Positions 51,720-63,134 are shown, counted from the stretch's first letter. The stretch: 64,000 nt of DNA from Doryteuthis pealeii (GCA_023376005.1 CM042145.1:58950360-59014359); one strand, 5' to 3'. Translations and numbers: made by a program. Notes: generated by a model from the sequence alone, not told the origin.

Positions 51720-52035
51720 TTGTTGGTTGGTTGGTTGGTTGTTTTATACGGCATGTCAATCCTTGTTGGGTTATTTTATGCCAAAGATGTTTTTGTTTTA
51801 TTTCTTCTTGATGGGTACTCAATTATGTAAACATATTTTTAAAACTTATTTTCGTATTTAAACCATTGATGGGACCCTAACAGGTACTACCACTCCAAGT
51901 CAGAGTGGACCTGGGGTAATGATGATGGAGGGATACTCCACATTTGCCAGAGCTTCAGATTTTGAACATCACCATCAGATAGAGTTTAACGTCCTAATCA
52001 AGGACATGAAGACCCTCAGCCACTGCCGGCTTTTT
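51720..52035 (-). repeat. Rep-A, antisense 3' half
   Basis: (TTGG)n then TTTTATACGGCATGTCAATCC to CAGCCACTGCCGG. The (TTGG)n is the complement of the Rep-A tail. Confidence 0.85.
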
Positions 52036-52189
52036 TATTGGTTCAAGTTGTACAAATGTACTGATTATTGAGAGAATGTATAGTTCGATAGTAAAGTAAA
52101 TTTATCGCACACATAGCATTTTCCTCTGTCAAATGGTAGTCTGACACCTTAAGCTAATCTAGATCTTAGCAAAACTTATTGGGGGGGGG
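52036..52189. other. Unassigned sequence
   Basis: Short gap ending in a G9 run. Confidence 0.4.
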
Positions 52190-52420
52190 GGCTGTAGCGT
52201 AGTAGGTAACGTATTGGACCGCGAGATCGTAATAAGCGAGTTCGAACTCAAGTCACGCTATGACGCTAACTTTCGGATTAATACCCTTGGGAAAGGTGTG
52301 AACACCCTCAACACCACAGCTATGGGTTAAATAGTACCACTACTATTCTTCTAGTATACTCCAAGAAGGTTGATATGCCATTAAACAAAGAAACCGGCAC
52401 AAACCAGACAAAATCTTCAT
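52190..52420 (+). mobile_element. SINE-3, full length
   Basis: Head with A-box-like TAGCGTAGTAGG at 52196-52207 and perfect B box GAGTTCGAACTC at about 52240; body TTAATACCCTTGGGAAAGG, GCTATGGGTTAAATAGTACC. Second copy antisense at 38775-38955. The body shares the GGGAAAGGTRTGAA part with SINE-2. Confidence 0.75.
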
Positions 52421-52489
52421 TATCATAAAATGATTTAACCTTTAATTCGTCACTGGTAGGATGTGACACAAGGTTGCTAGTATGGGGCA

Positions 52490-52950
52490 TCCAGTGATTC
52501 ACTGAGCATTACACCATGATGACACCCCTGTCGGCTGAGGCTGAAAAATTCACCGACTGCACCTCTGCAAAAGGATACCCCCCCCAATAGGGCCACCTGT
52601 TTACAAATCCCAATTCTTTTTATCATATGTGCTAGAAGGCAGTGGCTGAGAGTTTTAGTGTCTTGGCTCACGATGAAATTCCAATTCTGAAGTTCTGAGG
52701 AGTGTGGTGTACTCCTTAATTGCCATTACTAAAAGGTCCACTCTGACCTGGAGTGGTAGTACCTGTTAGGGCCCCATTTATGGGTTAAACAGAAAAAAAT
52801 GTGTTTTAAAAATTGGGTTTAAAAACATTGTTTACATTTTTAAAAATTGAATACTCATCAAGAATGAATAAAACAAAATATCTTCGGTTTAAAATAACCT
52901 ATCAAGCGTTAATCTGTCCTAAAATCCAACCAATCCAACACAACCTTCGC
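52490..52950 (+). repeat. Rep-A, sense copy
   Basis: GTCGGCTGAGGCTGAAAAATTCACCGAC to AACCAATCCAAC, with the middle partly deleted. Confidence 0.85.
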
Positions 52951-52999
52951 TGATATCGATAATAGGCCACTCTGCCGATTTTACTTATATTATCTTAAA

Positions 53000-53150
53000 G
53001 TTAGCAGACCGTTCTTACTTTGAAAATGGGTGTAACACTCTTTCTAATCGTCATTTGAATGTGCTAATCTTAGATATCAAAATCCGTTACAAGATCACTT
53101 TGGCTACCTTGTTTGTTCCAAGAGAATTAAAGATCCGGACATAAAACAGT
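53000..53150 (+). repeat. Rep-H copy 1
   Basis: GGGTGTAACACTCTTTCT, TCACTTTGGCTACCTTGTTTGTTCC and AAGAGAATTAAAGAT recur at 53830-53975. It follows Rep-A in both places. Confidence 0.75.
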
Positions 53151-53151
53151 T

Positions 53152-53447
53152 GGAAGCGCGTGGTATAATGGTTAAAGTCATGGGAAATGGACTCGTCGCC
53201 CCGAGTTCAAATCTTGAATGTGGTAATTGCATTTCACTTAGCGCTAATACCATTGGGAAAGGTATGAATCCTACTCTTCCTCCAGCTATGGATAAATAGT
53301 AGGGCAGACTGGGCTCTTTAACCTTGGTTAGGCAACTGGTCTAGGATAAGGAAAACTCTGAATTCAAACCTGTTAAACTTCGCTTAAGAAATCGACCTTG
53401 TGTCACATCCTGCTTGTGCGGAGGGGTTGGTAAATATATATAAAACA
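53152..53447 (+). mobile_element. SINE-2, full length
   Basis: Head GCGTGGTATAATGGTTAAAG with B-box-like GAGTTCAAATC, complete body to CCTTGTGTCACATCCTGC and GGAGGGGTTGGTAAATA. Best SINE-2 copy in the window; others at 49728, 58676 (plus) and 54690, 63135 (minus). Confidence 0.85.
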
Positions 53448-53454
53448 TAGAGAC

Positions 53455-53812
53455 ATGTTTAAGGGAGAAAGGCCGAGATTTAGACCCCTCCGATCAATCG
53501 GCTTGTCAGGACACGCCCTATCACCTATATGATTGTCCTAATCCTATTGCCCTTATGGCACGCCCCAACCCTTTTTATCATATATGTGCTAGAATGCAGT
53601 GGCTGAGGGTCTCTATATCCTGGATATGACGTTAAATTTTAACTGATGACGAGGTTACAATTCTGTAGCTCTGGGGAATGTGGAGTACTCCTTTACACCG
53701 TTCCGGAGCTCTGGGAAATGTGGAGTACTCCTTTACACCATTACTTCCTGGTCCACTCTGATCCGGAGTAGTAGTACCTAACAGATACTACCAAAATCCA
53801 ACCAACCAACCA
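53455..53812 (+). repeat. Rep-A, 5' truncated sense copy
   Basis: GATCAATCGGCTTGTCAGG to (CCAA)n, with an internal 45-bp tandem duplication of GAGCTCTGGGRAATGTGGAG at 53655-53750. Confidence 0.8.
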
Positions 53813-53814
53813 AT

Positions 53815-53977
53815 CTATCCTACTTTAAATACGGGTGTAATACTCTTTCTTGTCATTTGGCTGTACTGAACTAAGCTTATTAGAAATGAAAATCCGCTAG
53901 AAGATCAAATAACCACTGTCACTTTGGCTGAATTGTTTGTTCCAAGAGAGTTAAAGATTGAGGCATAAAACACGGAG
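53815..53977 (+). repeat. Rep-H copy 2
   Basis: Direct copy of 53000-53150 located after Rep-A. Confidence 0.75.
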
Positions 53978-54290
53978 TCTTAATATTTAAGAGGAGAAGG
54001 CCTAGATTCAAAATCTGCCTAGTATTTATCGAAAGCAGAAACGGCCAAAATAGGACAGACTGTAACGAGTACATGGACGCTATGCCAAAGGGGCAATTGG
54101 TCAAATTATATGGCCAGCAAGATATGCCAATTGTTGGTCAGAGCAGGCCAAGTAATTGGTTTACTGTCCACTAATTAGACTGACCAATCGTCACTACTCA
54201 ACTGACCATGACCGATGCTCTCTGCTCTCGGACCGCCTTTCGATCGTATTGTACGCACCCGTATACATGGACTCAGTTGGACATTAGTCG
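53978..54290. other. Unassigned sequence
   Basis: No element recognised. Confidence 0.4.
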
Positions 54291-54292
54291 TG

Positions 54293-54550
54293 GTGCGAGG
54301 ATCTCTGTGTTTCTGAGTTCGATATCTACTGAATGCCTCAGAAAAAGAATCGACACTGTTCACAACTTGGTTAGAAATCTAGATTAGCTGACATACTGTG
54401 AGTTCGATCCTCACTGAGTGTCTCATACTTCAAGCCTTGCGCCACAATTATGGTAACTATTGTTTATGGTGAGCACCTCACGTGGTGTAATGGTTTGCAA
54501 GCTAGATTAGCAAACCAATGTGAGTTCTATTCTCACTGGGTGCCTCATAT
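54293..54550 (+). repeat. Cluster of three tRNA-like units
   Basis: Three B-box-like sites followed by similar 3' ends: GAGTTCGATATC (54318) with GAATGCCTCA, GAGTTCGATCCTC (about 54402) with GAGTGTCTCAT, and GAGTTCTATTCTC (about 54523) with GGGTGCCTCAT. The last unit, 54471-54548, also has CACGTGGTGTAATGGTTTGC at its 5' side and an approximate acceptor stem. None folds as an intact tRNA. Confidence 0.6.
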
Positions 54551-54689
54551 GCACGTCACAAGTTAACTCTCTTAATATAAAATTTGTTTTCCGCTACAAA
54601 TGAAAACATTTGCAATAAAAACTTTTAAAAATTGACCTCTTGTTAGTAATTTTGACTAGGCTATCCTTTAATATATATTTACCCAACCC
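54551..54689. other. Unassigned sequence
   Basis: Short gap. Confidence 0.4.
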
Positions 54690-54935
54690 CTCCATACAAG
54701 CAGGTTGCGACACAACGTCAGTTTTTTTAGGGCAGGTTAAACAGGTTTGAATGAGTTTTCTTTCTCCTAGACTGATTGCCATACCAAGGTTAATGAACTC
54801 CTCTGACCTACTATTTTACTCATAGATGTAAGGAGAATAATCGGATGAATACGTTTACCATGTGTATTAGCGCAATGTGAAATACAACCAGCCTCGCCCA
54901 GGATCTGAAATCGTGTCACCACGTCATTCCCGACA
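54690..54935 (-). mobile_element. SINE-2, antisense full-length copy
   Basis: Complement of the SINE-2 order, from the 3' end at the left to the head ATTCCCGACAACCATTGCAT at the right. It stops at a (TA)n tract, as the copy at 58676 does. Confidence 0.8.
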
Positions 54936-54939
54936 ACCA

Positions 54940-54942
54940 TTG

Positions 54943-54992
<50 letters not shown>
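54940..54992. repeat. (TA)n microsatellite
   Basis: TA units with one AT slip. Confidence 0.95.
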
Positions 54993-55137
54993 TTGAGATA
55001 TATTTTAGTATCTGTATCCGTTTTTTGGAAGTACATATACCAGGTTTGGGCATTGGTGTGAAGCATTAAAGTGCTATATTATGATAATGTTGTTACCATA
55101 ATATGTAAATCTGGGAATAAATATCAGAACAACATGC

Positions 55138-55185
<48 letters not shown>

Positions 55186-55270
55186 TGAAACTGGAAGTGA
55201 ATCCGACAGTATGTTGAAAAAATGTCTAAAGGAAAGAAAGTATAAAATGGATAATATAGGATATTTTAAT
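54993..55270. other. Unassigned sequence with (TA)n(TG)n at 55137-55182
   Basis: Apart from the microsatellite nothing is recognised. Confidence 0.4.
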
Positions 55271-55274
55271 CAAT

Positions 55275-55560
55275 ATTACTTACATGTGGTGATGCTGAAC
55301 AAGACGTGGAAACAACACCCCACGAGAAAGCAGCTGTACGACCACCTGCCACCCAAACCATCCGAGTAAGACGGCCAAGACACGTGGGACACTGCTGGAG
55401 AAGCAAGGACGAACTCATAAGCGACGTCTTCCTGTGGAAGCTAGCACATGGGCACGCCAGTGTGGGCCGACCAGCAAAGTGAGTGATGAGTGATAGGGAC
55501 TGATGGAGAGAGATTGTCATGAATATCCGTGCCAACAGCGCGACATGATGATGATGATGA
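55275..55560 (+). pseudogene. RTE-like LINE C-terminus and tail
   Basis: MLNKTWKQHPTRKQLYDHLP, then after a frameshift TIRVRRPRHVGHCWRSKDEL, LISDVFLWKLAHGHASVGRP, and WREIVMNIRANSAT, then a (GAT)n tail at 55542-55561. It is the same C-terminal region as 35600-35900. Only about 90 codons remain. The antisense 89-codon frame here is a shadow. Confidence 0.75.
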
Positions 55561-56504
55561 TGTGCATTACTTATATATATATATATAGAGAGAGAGAGAT
55601 ATGCATATGTACATATGACATAATTATCTATGCATTAACATAGGAATTATTCTTATATAAATGGATACCTTTGTTTTTATTACGATCATGGATAGCGAAT
55701 GTTCTAGAAACATTTAAAAGAAAGAAACAAGTGAACGAGCTTAAATATTTGATTTCTGAATCATTATTCGGTTATAAATCATTTCCACTGAATCACTCGT
55801 TTTTTTCCTCCTTTTTATGTATATCAGGCAATTCTATATTTCCATTCTTTATTTTTATTCGCTTTTTGCATTCAATAATTGATACAGTTCTGTTGGTCGG
55901 TTCCAACCTGCTGTGAACATCTTGCCATCATAATTCTTCATAACTTCCGGTGCCGTGCCAAATACACGAATTGAGAATCAAAGTGACTTCCGTTTACATT
56001 AAAATCCTGGCCTCTGATTATCTTATAACAAAACCTTCGATTCATTTTTCAGAAAGGAAGTATTTACCAATAAGAAATCTGATAAAAGGGAAAAAAATAC
56101 CATCGAACCAATGCAGATTGCAGTGAGATGAAATAATTAACGAAATCAGCAAGCAATTCTTCGCCATAAAAGAACCAGGTTTTAGCATTTCTTAGAATTC
56201 CATTTCCGCCATTTTTCTTTTAAAAACCCATAATCTTTGCAAACATTTATATTTCTTCATTGTGCTTTTCATATATTAGATAGAGTTTCATACTTATTAT
56301 TTACCTACTCATGTTTTCCTTTATTTCTTTATTTCTACCAAAAGGGAAAAATATTTCTTTTTAATTCTTTTTAACTACAAACTTTATCTTCTTTTTCTAT
56401 CCTTTCTTTCATTCCAAATTTCTTAATATTTACTTTTCTTATTTCTTTTTGGAATTCCTACTCTCATTTCCATCTTCCATTCTACTCATCTCTGTATTTC
56501 TTAG
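55561..56504. other. Unassigned AT-rich sequence
   Basis: Short TA and GA tracts at 55573-55600. The 81-codon frame 55671-55916 is Phe, Ser and Ile-rich and unrecognised. Confidence 0.4.
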
Positions 56505-56792
56505 ATAATAAACTCAATTGAATACTCCATTCCGGTTTTTCTATAAGCTCACCAGATTGCATATAATTATAAAATTACCTTCCTATACTAAAGATAATTC
56601 GATTTCCATAACGAATTTTTTCATTTTCTTTTTCTTTTAGTAAAATTTTCATTGTTTCGTTGGATCAGTAACCAGTTTTATTGATACAAGCACTAAATGA
56701 TTCACACCAAAAATATTGGAGATTCACAATTGTAAGAAAGTGACGTATTGATTGATTTAAACGGCATGTCAACCAGTCTCTGATTTTTTTAT
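56505..56792 (+). repeat. Rep-J copy 1
   Basis: AATACTCCATTCCGGTTTTTCTATAA, TAATTCGATTTCCATAA and CGGCATGTCAACC match 59862-60165 closely, about 290 bp. Confidence 0.85.
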
Positions 56793-56813
56793 GTACACAC
56801 ACACACACACACA

Positions 56814-56874
<61 letters not shown>
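56793..56874. repeat. (CA)n(TA)n microsatellite
   Basis: Ends exactly at the left arm of the large inverted repeat. Confidence 0.95.
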
Positions 56875-56878
<4 letters not shown>

Positions 56879-57270
56879 GAAATTTGAAAAAACACAGGTT
56901 TAAAAAATGAGTGCTAAGTTTATTAGCCGACGCTGCAGTGTTTCGATCTGTTAAGTAGATCTTCTTCAGGGCTTTTGTTGATATAAGGAAGAGTAAAAAA
57001 AAAATTAATGACAGAATAATGAGGAAGACTGTGATAGTCATTGTTTATCAATCTGTTCAAAATTTGAAAAAGAAACGCTGGAAAGGTAGACGGTTTGAAA
57101 TATGACGTCAAATATTCTTCTTTTATGGTGTGTGTGTGTGTGTATGTGTGTGTGTGTTTGCGTATGTATCAAAAATTACATTGTTCATTTTTCTAGGTGT
57201 TTTGTGTGTGCGTGCGCGCGTGTGTGTATATATTTTATGATAAACGACATCGAAACAAATTTTCTATATA
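56875..57270 (-). mobile_element. Large inverted repeat, left arm, with hammerhead-like site
   Basis: Complement of 58130-58545. On the minus strand CCTGAAGAAGATCTACTTAACAGATCGAAACAC (about 56948-56980) has CUGAAGA, a GAUC/GAUC helix offset by one base, and GAAA. The arm also includes a (TG)n tract at 57125-57160. Confidence 0.6.
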
Positions 57271-58129
57271 CTAACTTCCCTTTAATTATAAATAAATCAC
57301 CACCAACATTTTTTCAAAACACACACCCATCTGGTAATACGATATTTTCCTTTGACCTTTCAAAACACAATAAATTATTGTACTTTACCAATTAAACCAA
57401 CCAATTAACAATAACAATATATTTTTAGTAATAATAATATATAAAATTTTTCCCCTCAAAATTCCCACCCCTCCCACATATATTCCGCACTGACACCACT
57501 TTCATTTACTTTCTCCTTTTTTCATCACCCACACACATTCATATTTTTCCACGAGAAGCTCTCATAATAAATCTCACCCCTTATGTATTATATATACACA
57601 TGTATGTGGATACCCATGTATGTGGGTTTTTGTGTATATGTGGGTGTATATGTCTATTAAATAATTAATAAATGCACAATTATAATATAATAACTAATAA
57701 AAATCGTAATTATAAATACACAATTTTTATTAACAAATAATTATTTTCATACAAATAATTATAAATACTCAGAAATTGTTTGTATAAATAATTACTAATA
57801 CACAATTGTAATAATGATAAAAAAGTAAAAAGTAAAAAATAAAAAAATCATTATGATACACAATTACAATAATAAAACAATAATATATACACCTTTAACT
57901 ACACAACTCTTACTATAAAATGTTTTACTCCCTCCACACACTCACCCCTTTTTTCTCATCACTTACTTAAAACACAAACGTATAATTATAAACATACGCA
58001 GATGTCTTTCTTCCTAACATCCCCTTACTTACCCCCCCCCACATCAACTGAAAAGTTAAAAGAATATTTTCTCGCCACTTACTTGAAACAAACATTCTTC
58101 TTAATGAATATGTATTCACACACACACAC
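57271..58129. other. Spacer of the inverted repeat, AT-rich
   Basis: No coding sequence. 57655-57900 is made of AATAAT/AATTATAAT low-complexity sequence. Confidence 0.5.
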
Positions 58130-58212
58130 CATTGAGGTTTGTTTCGATGTCGTTTATCGTAAATTATATATACACACAAAACACCTAGAAAAATAATCAA
58201 TGTAATTTTTCG

Positions 58213-58264
<52 letters not shown>

Positions 58265-58545
58265 CCACACACACTCCATAAAAGAAGGATATTTGACGGC
58301 ATATTTCAAACCGTCTACCTTTCTAGCGTTTCTCTTCAAATTTCAAATTTTGAACAGATTGATAAACAAGGACTATCACAGTCTTCCTCATTATTCTGTA
58401 ATTCTTTTTTTTTTTTACTCTTCCTTATATCATCAAAAGTCCTGAAGAAGATCTACTGAACAGATCGAAACACTCCAGCGTCGGCTAATAAACTTAGCAC
58501 TCATTTTATTTAAACCTGTGTTTTTTCAAATTTCTCACTATACTA
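58130..58545 (+). mobile_element. Large inverted repeat, right arm, with hammerhead-like site
   Basis: Plus strand CCTGAAGAAGATCTACTGAACAGATCGAAACAC at 58440-58472, followed by GCGTCGGCTAATAAACTTAG and the outer end AAATTTCTCAC. The (CA)n tract 58217-58262 is expanded relative to the other arm. Confidence 0.6.
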
Positions 58546-58575
58546 CACGCCGTCGTATTCACTTCCATTTCTCTT

Positions 58576-58948
<373 letters not shown>

Positions 58949-59188
58949 GGAAGGACGATACGAACATTGATCTTGGTATATTATGGGGAAGCACCCTGGA
59001 CCCAGTTGATATCACCCTTATATTGGTATCTGTACATATCTTGAACTGTAAATATGATTATTTACTGTAATCCAACTATATCTTGTATTGACTAAATTGA
59101 AACACATGTTGATGTTTTTACAATTAAATCATCCGTAACTGAACATACACATACGCATATATACACATACTTCCCCCCGTCCAACACC
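58949..59188. other. Unassigned sequence
   Basis: No element recognised. Confidence 0.4.
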
Positions 59189-59189
59189 T

Positions 59190-59822
59190 ACTCATACAGC
59201 CCTATTGGCTGGGGCTTTAGAATACGCCGACTGCACCTCTGCAGAGAGGTAAGAATGGGACCGCCTGTTGGCCGTGGGTGGTGATCCGCGATGCTTTGAA
59301 AAGGAACCCAGGTTGCTGAGTAGTCCATGACATACAACACTCCACTTTAGCCCTTGCTTAGGCTAGATGGGCGGTCAGAGAGGCCCCTTCCGATCAAGCA
59401 GCTGGACACGCGAAGCCTTCGCAACCACATAGCCCTTAAGGCTAACCCCAATTCTTTTAATTATATATGTGCTAGAAGGTGATGGCTGAGCGTCTTAGTG
59501 TCTTGAGAAAGATAAATTGCATCTCGGTATAACGTTAAAGTCTATTTGGTGCTGAAGTTCCAATTTTGGGCTCTAAGAAATATGGATTACCCCTTCATCA
59601 CCATTACTCCCAGGTCCACTCTGACCCGAAATGGTAGTACCTGCTAGAGTCTCATCTATGGGTTTGAATAGAAGAAAATGAGTTTAAAGATGTTTTAAAA
59701 AATTGAGTTTGAAATAAATATTGAATACCCATCAAGAATGAATAAAACAAAACGTCTTCAGCATAAAATAACCCAACGAGGGTTGACATGCCGTAAAATC
59801 CAACTAACCAATAAACCATCTC
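59190..59822 (+). repeat. Rep-A, most complete copy (about 630 bp)
   Basis: All markers present from TTGGCTGGGGCTTTAGAATA to GACATGCCGTAAAATCCAAC and CTAACCAA. It serves as the reference for the family. Confidence 0.9.
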
Positions 59823-59861
59823 ATTTTTATCTCACATTCTGCTCATATCATTATTTCTTAG

Positions 59862-60168
59862 ATAACAAACTCAATTAAATACTCCATTCCGGTTTTTCTA
59901 TAAACTCACCAGATTACATATAATCATTAAATTACCTTCCTATACTAAAAATAATTCGATTTCCATAATGATAATTTTCTTTTTCTTTTAGAAAAGTTTT
60001 CATTATTTCATTGGATTTTGTAACCAGATTTATTTATGCCTACACTCAATAATTCACACCAAAAATACTGGACATTCAGTATTATAATGAAGAGACGGGC
60101 TAAACACAAAATATCAATGATTTGCTTAATTGATTTGAACGGCATGTCAAACCATATAGGGTTATTTA
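59862..60168 (+). repeat. Rep-J copy 2
   Basis: Direct copy of 56505-56792, 3.3 kb away, with a 20-bp insertion. Confidence 0.85.
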
Positions 60169-60640
60169 ATATCTAGAGATTAGGGAATTATGCTAAAGTG
60201 TGAATAGATAATAATATAATAAATGCAGTAGGCTCTCCGTATAGGACTGTTCATGTCTAAAGCCACCCTGGTGCAACACCATGAAGCCAAGAGGTTCAAA
60301 AGAAAGCGACGGCAACAAAGCACCGGCACATCAACATCTTCAGGGACAGCAGGCGCTCTAGCTTCAGGAGTACCTAGAGTCTACAGAGGAGTACTCTACA
60401 GACTTCCGAAACTGCAATGACAATGATGACTTCAAGAATAAAACCTTGAACATCATAGGTAATATCATTTTTTTCTGGAACACTCGGTATATTCATGCGT
60501 TTATAAAAATACAATTGAAATCATAAATTTCTTTAAAAGACAAACCTGTTTTTTTTAATATTAAAAAAAACAACTTTTGGCTGCTATTCCACAAACAATA
60601 CTATTTATTGAACCGGCTTGTTCTACCCAATCTAGATATT
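60169..60640. other. Unassigned sequence with a GC-richer 56-codon frame
   Basis: 60253-60420 opens with MSKATLVQHHEAKRFKRKRR and ends in TGA. It is Lys/Arg and Ser/Thr-rich and unlike the surrounding AT-rich DNA in composition. I do not recognise it, and no splice or promoter signal supports it. Confidence 0.35.
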
Positions 60641-61060
60641 AATACTCGTATTCTTTAATTGTACGACAGTTATCATCTTGCAGACTATCCAAATAGTCCA
60701 AGATAAAATGCAAAAATTAAAATCCTGATTATCTGGTGATGCTTATCCGCCGAATTCTTATTTGTTATGAGTGTCGTCACATCAGCTAGATAATGGACTA
60801 TTACGTTTTTTTATAAATAAAGAAAGGGAAGAAAAGGGACATGTTACACTGGAAAAAAACACAAGAAGAAATAAATAAAGAGAGTAGGATAAATATTGAG
60901 AGAGAGGGGGGAGTGCGTGGAAACGATAACGCTAATCTGTTTAAATCGAACATGATGAAAAGAAGGAAAGAAAAAAGTGAGAAAGAGTTAAATCACGATT
61001 ATTATACTTTTTACATACTGAAGTATTTTGCAATAGCTTTTAGTAAAAATTGTAACAGTT
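60640..61060 (-). repeat. Rep-B, antisense full-length copy
   Basis: From TTAATTGTACGACAGTTATC to CATACTGAAGTATTTTGC, complement of Rep-B. Confidence 0.85.
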
Positions 61061-61324
61061 TAATTATCCCACTGTGTATAATGACATTTTTCTGACTCTA
61101 TGCTAAAAAAATCCGCTTATGTGATTTTAATTAAAACATTTGGAAATTCTCGACGAACCGTTTAATCCTTTTAGATGGTTTGCATCGGTTGAGGATCAAA
61201 ATCAATATTCTAATGACTAACAGATTTGTTGTGTATCTTAAAGGTATCTTCATTTTTAACATAAATCGATTCCAAAGTTCATTTCATTGACACATCTAAA
61301 GGCTAACTATGGTACTACTGTATT
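61061..61324. other. Unassigned sequence
   Basis: Short gap, nothing recognised. Confidence 0.4.
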
Positions 61325-61640
61325 ATTATTTTTTACTCTTTTTGAGTTTTTACATCAGTGTTAGCTGATGGTCTTTCACTGGAGTCTGAGTGACAGCAAG
61401 TCCAGGACTCTTCTGAGTATTCTGGCAGATTTCTAGATTGGCAGCAGCATTTCCCACGGTTCCCTTCCTTGCTGTTGTCTGGATGGTCTCAAATCCTCCA
61501 CTGATTTCCAGTTCCTCTAGTCTTTTTTCTAAGCTTCCATGTATCCCAACTACTATTGGTATCACTTTCGCCTTCATATTCCACAGCTTTTTCAATTCTC
61601 TAGCGAGATCCAGGTTTTATCATTACTATTATTTCTAGCT
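61325..61640 (-). pseudogene. Endonuclease-type LINE, C-terminal fragment
   Basis: Minus strand: ELKKLWNMKAKVIPIVVGIH, then LEKRLEELEISGGFETIQTT, then after a frameshift ILRRVLDLLSLRLQ-like residues. This order (LWxMKxKVIPIVVG, RLEELEIxGxxETIQ) is the extreme C-terminus of LINEs that carry a restriction-like endonuclease after the reverse transcriptase, to my recollection. The upstream endonuclease core is absent here but partly present at 62690-63115. The 3' end carries a TTATTATT-type tail on the plus strand. Inactive remnant. Confidence 0.6.
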
Positions 61641-62074
61641 AGAATATGCGCCATCCTGGCGTAAATATTTAAGTTTTAATGTAATGAAATATGTTAAATT
61701 GGAAAGATTAAGGAAATTAAATAAGAACACATATAAAAAGATTACACTTATTTTAATTATATTTAATTGGCTTTTATATAAAAGTACTCATAGGATTGAT
61801 TTTAATATATTGGAGAATAAAGCAATATAAAGATCAATAACTCCAAGTTACTAAACCGGTTTTGTTAAAACCAGTATGCAAATTAACCACACAATATATT
61901 ATGCAAACCTTTATTTCTTAGTGATATATAAGACACAATACAGAATTATAAACGCAGTAATAAGATGGGCTGTTTTTATGCAAATCTACCCAGATTTTTC
62001 TAAAGATATTAATAATTACATTTATTTTATATATTAATTAATGATTTTGACGATAAATTAGATACTCATTTAGT
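61641..62074. other. Unassigned AT-rich sequence
   Basis: No element recognised. Confidence 0.4.
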
Positions 62075-62240
62075 GCGGTAAAGTTGTCCACCCGAACGAG
62101 GTGACTTTCTCCTTGACCTGATGCATGTGTGGTCGAGCATTGTCATGCAGAAGGAGAACATTGTCGATTGGCAAGTTGGGTCTAACTCGTCGGATTCTTG
62201 CTCTGAGCCGCGTTAGGGTCTCAATGCAGGCCTTAGTTTT
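62075..62240 (-). pseudogene. Mariner transposase fragment (second catalytic region)
   Basis: Minus strand encodes LRARIRRVRPNLPIDNVLLL followed by HDNARPHMHQ and FGWTTLPH. HDNARPH carries the second catalytic Asp of mariner transposases; the spacing to TLPH fits the family. The frame ends before the SPDLAPSD-type third motif, and both sides are missing. It is a different portion from 47911-48092. Confidence 0.75.
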
Positions 62241-62687
62241 CTAAAAAGACTTCACATGAAAGAAAGAAAATGGCATTACTTTTTGACTCACCCGCGTATA
62301 TCAGGAAATATTGCGATGTATATAATTATTTTTGAAACGATTTATCCTTTTTCTAGCAAAAAAAAAAAAAAAAAAAGTCTAAAAAAGAAACAGATCTTCA
62401 ATTTTTCTTATACAATGAATACAAATCTCGCAATAGAATAAGTGAGACATCTTTTTTTGAACACACTTCATTAAGATTTGTATCGTATTATTCTTACTCA
62501 AGGGATTAAGGAAAAATACGATCGGATGAATTTTTAATATAACAAATTTTGACGTGACTCGCAAACCCAGAAGAATTCATCACAAAAAAAAGTTACATCT
62601 AACTTCTTGATAGATTTGATCGAATAAAATTTCAGACGATATTCAAGAAACAGAAAAATAAGAAAAACAAAAAAAACAGGAAAATCA
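62241..62687. other. Unassigned sequence with A18 run
   Basis: Poly-A at about 62360-62377. No element recognised. Confidence 0.4.
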
Positions 62688-62689
62688 AA

Positions 62690-62728
<39 letters not shown>

Positions 62729-62733
62729 TCACT
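62688..62733. repeat. (ATT)n tail of LINE
   Basis: 14 ATT units at the 3' end of the minus-strand LINE fragment. Confidence 0.95.
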
Positions 62734-63118
62734 CCTTGTGTGTTTTTCACACCAACTGATGCTGGTAGACTTTCCCCGATGACTTAGTGACAGCAAGTCT
62801 CCTCATGTTTCCAGGATTCTACCTGATTTAACAATGCTGTTGTATGGATAGTCATAATTTGTCCTCTCATGTCCTATTCCTCCTATTCTATTTCCCAAAG
62901 ATTTGGTGAATCTTTCAAGGGCACCAACTACAATTGGTATCCCCTTCACCTTCATGTTCCACAGTTTTTTTTCATTTCTCTGGCAAGGCCCAAGTCTATC
63001 TTTACGTTTTCTTTCATCTTTACTCTGAGCAAAACGCCAGAATCCACCAGATGACGAGTTCCTTATTCTTGTAAATTAGAAGTCGGTCTGGTCTTCAGAC
63101 TGGCATAAGGGGATCCGT
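62734..63118 (-). pseudogene. LINE with restriction-like endonuclease, C-terminal part
   Basis: Minus strand fragments in several frames: WDFEIQTDPLMPV, RPD, KNKE, then LGLARE, KLWNMKVKGIPIVVGAL and TTALLNQVESWKH-like. IQTD followed by RPD and a Lys-rich stretch is the arrangement of the PD-(D/E)xK-type endonuclease downstream of the reverse transcriptase in early-branching LINEs. At least three frameshifts and stops are present. It is the longest of three minus-strand ends of this family (also 10990 and 61325). The nuclease would nick the target; here it is dead. Confidence 0.6.
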
Positions 63119-63134
63119 TTGTATTTCAAAGTCC

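Noticed and set aside
54471..54548. Functional tRNA gene in the tRNA-like cluster
   Set aside because: The acceptor and anticodon arms are mismatched and the B box has a C-to-T type change; treated as SINE-like.
55266..55535. 89-codon minus-strand frame
   Set aside because: Shadow of the plus-strand RTE-like LINE C-terminus, which has recognisable motifs and a GAT tail.
57655..57900. Possible origin or matrix-attachment sequence because of extreme AT content
   Set aside because: Only low-complexity AATAAT and AATTATAAT sequence; nothing distinguishes it from other AT-rich stretches.
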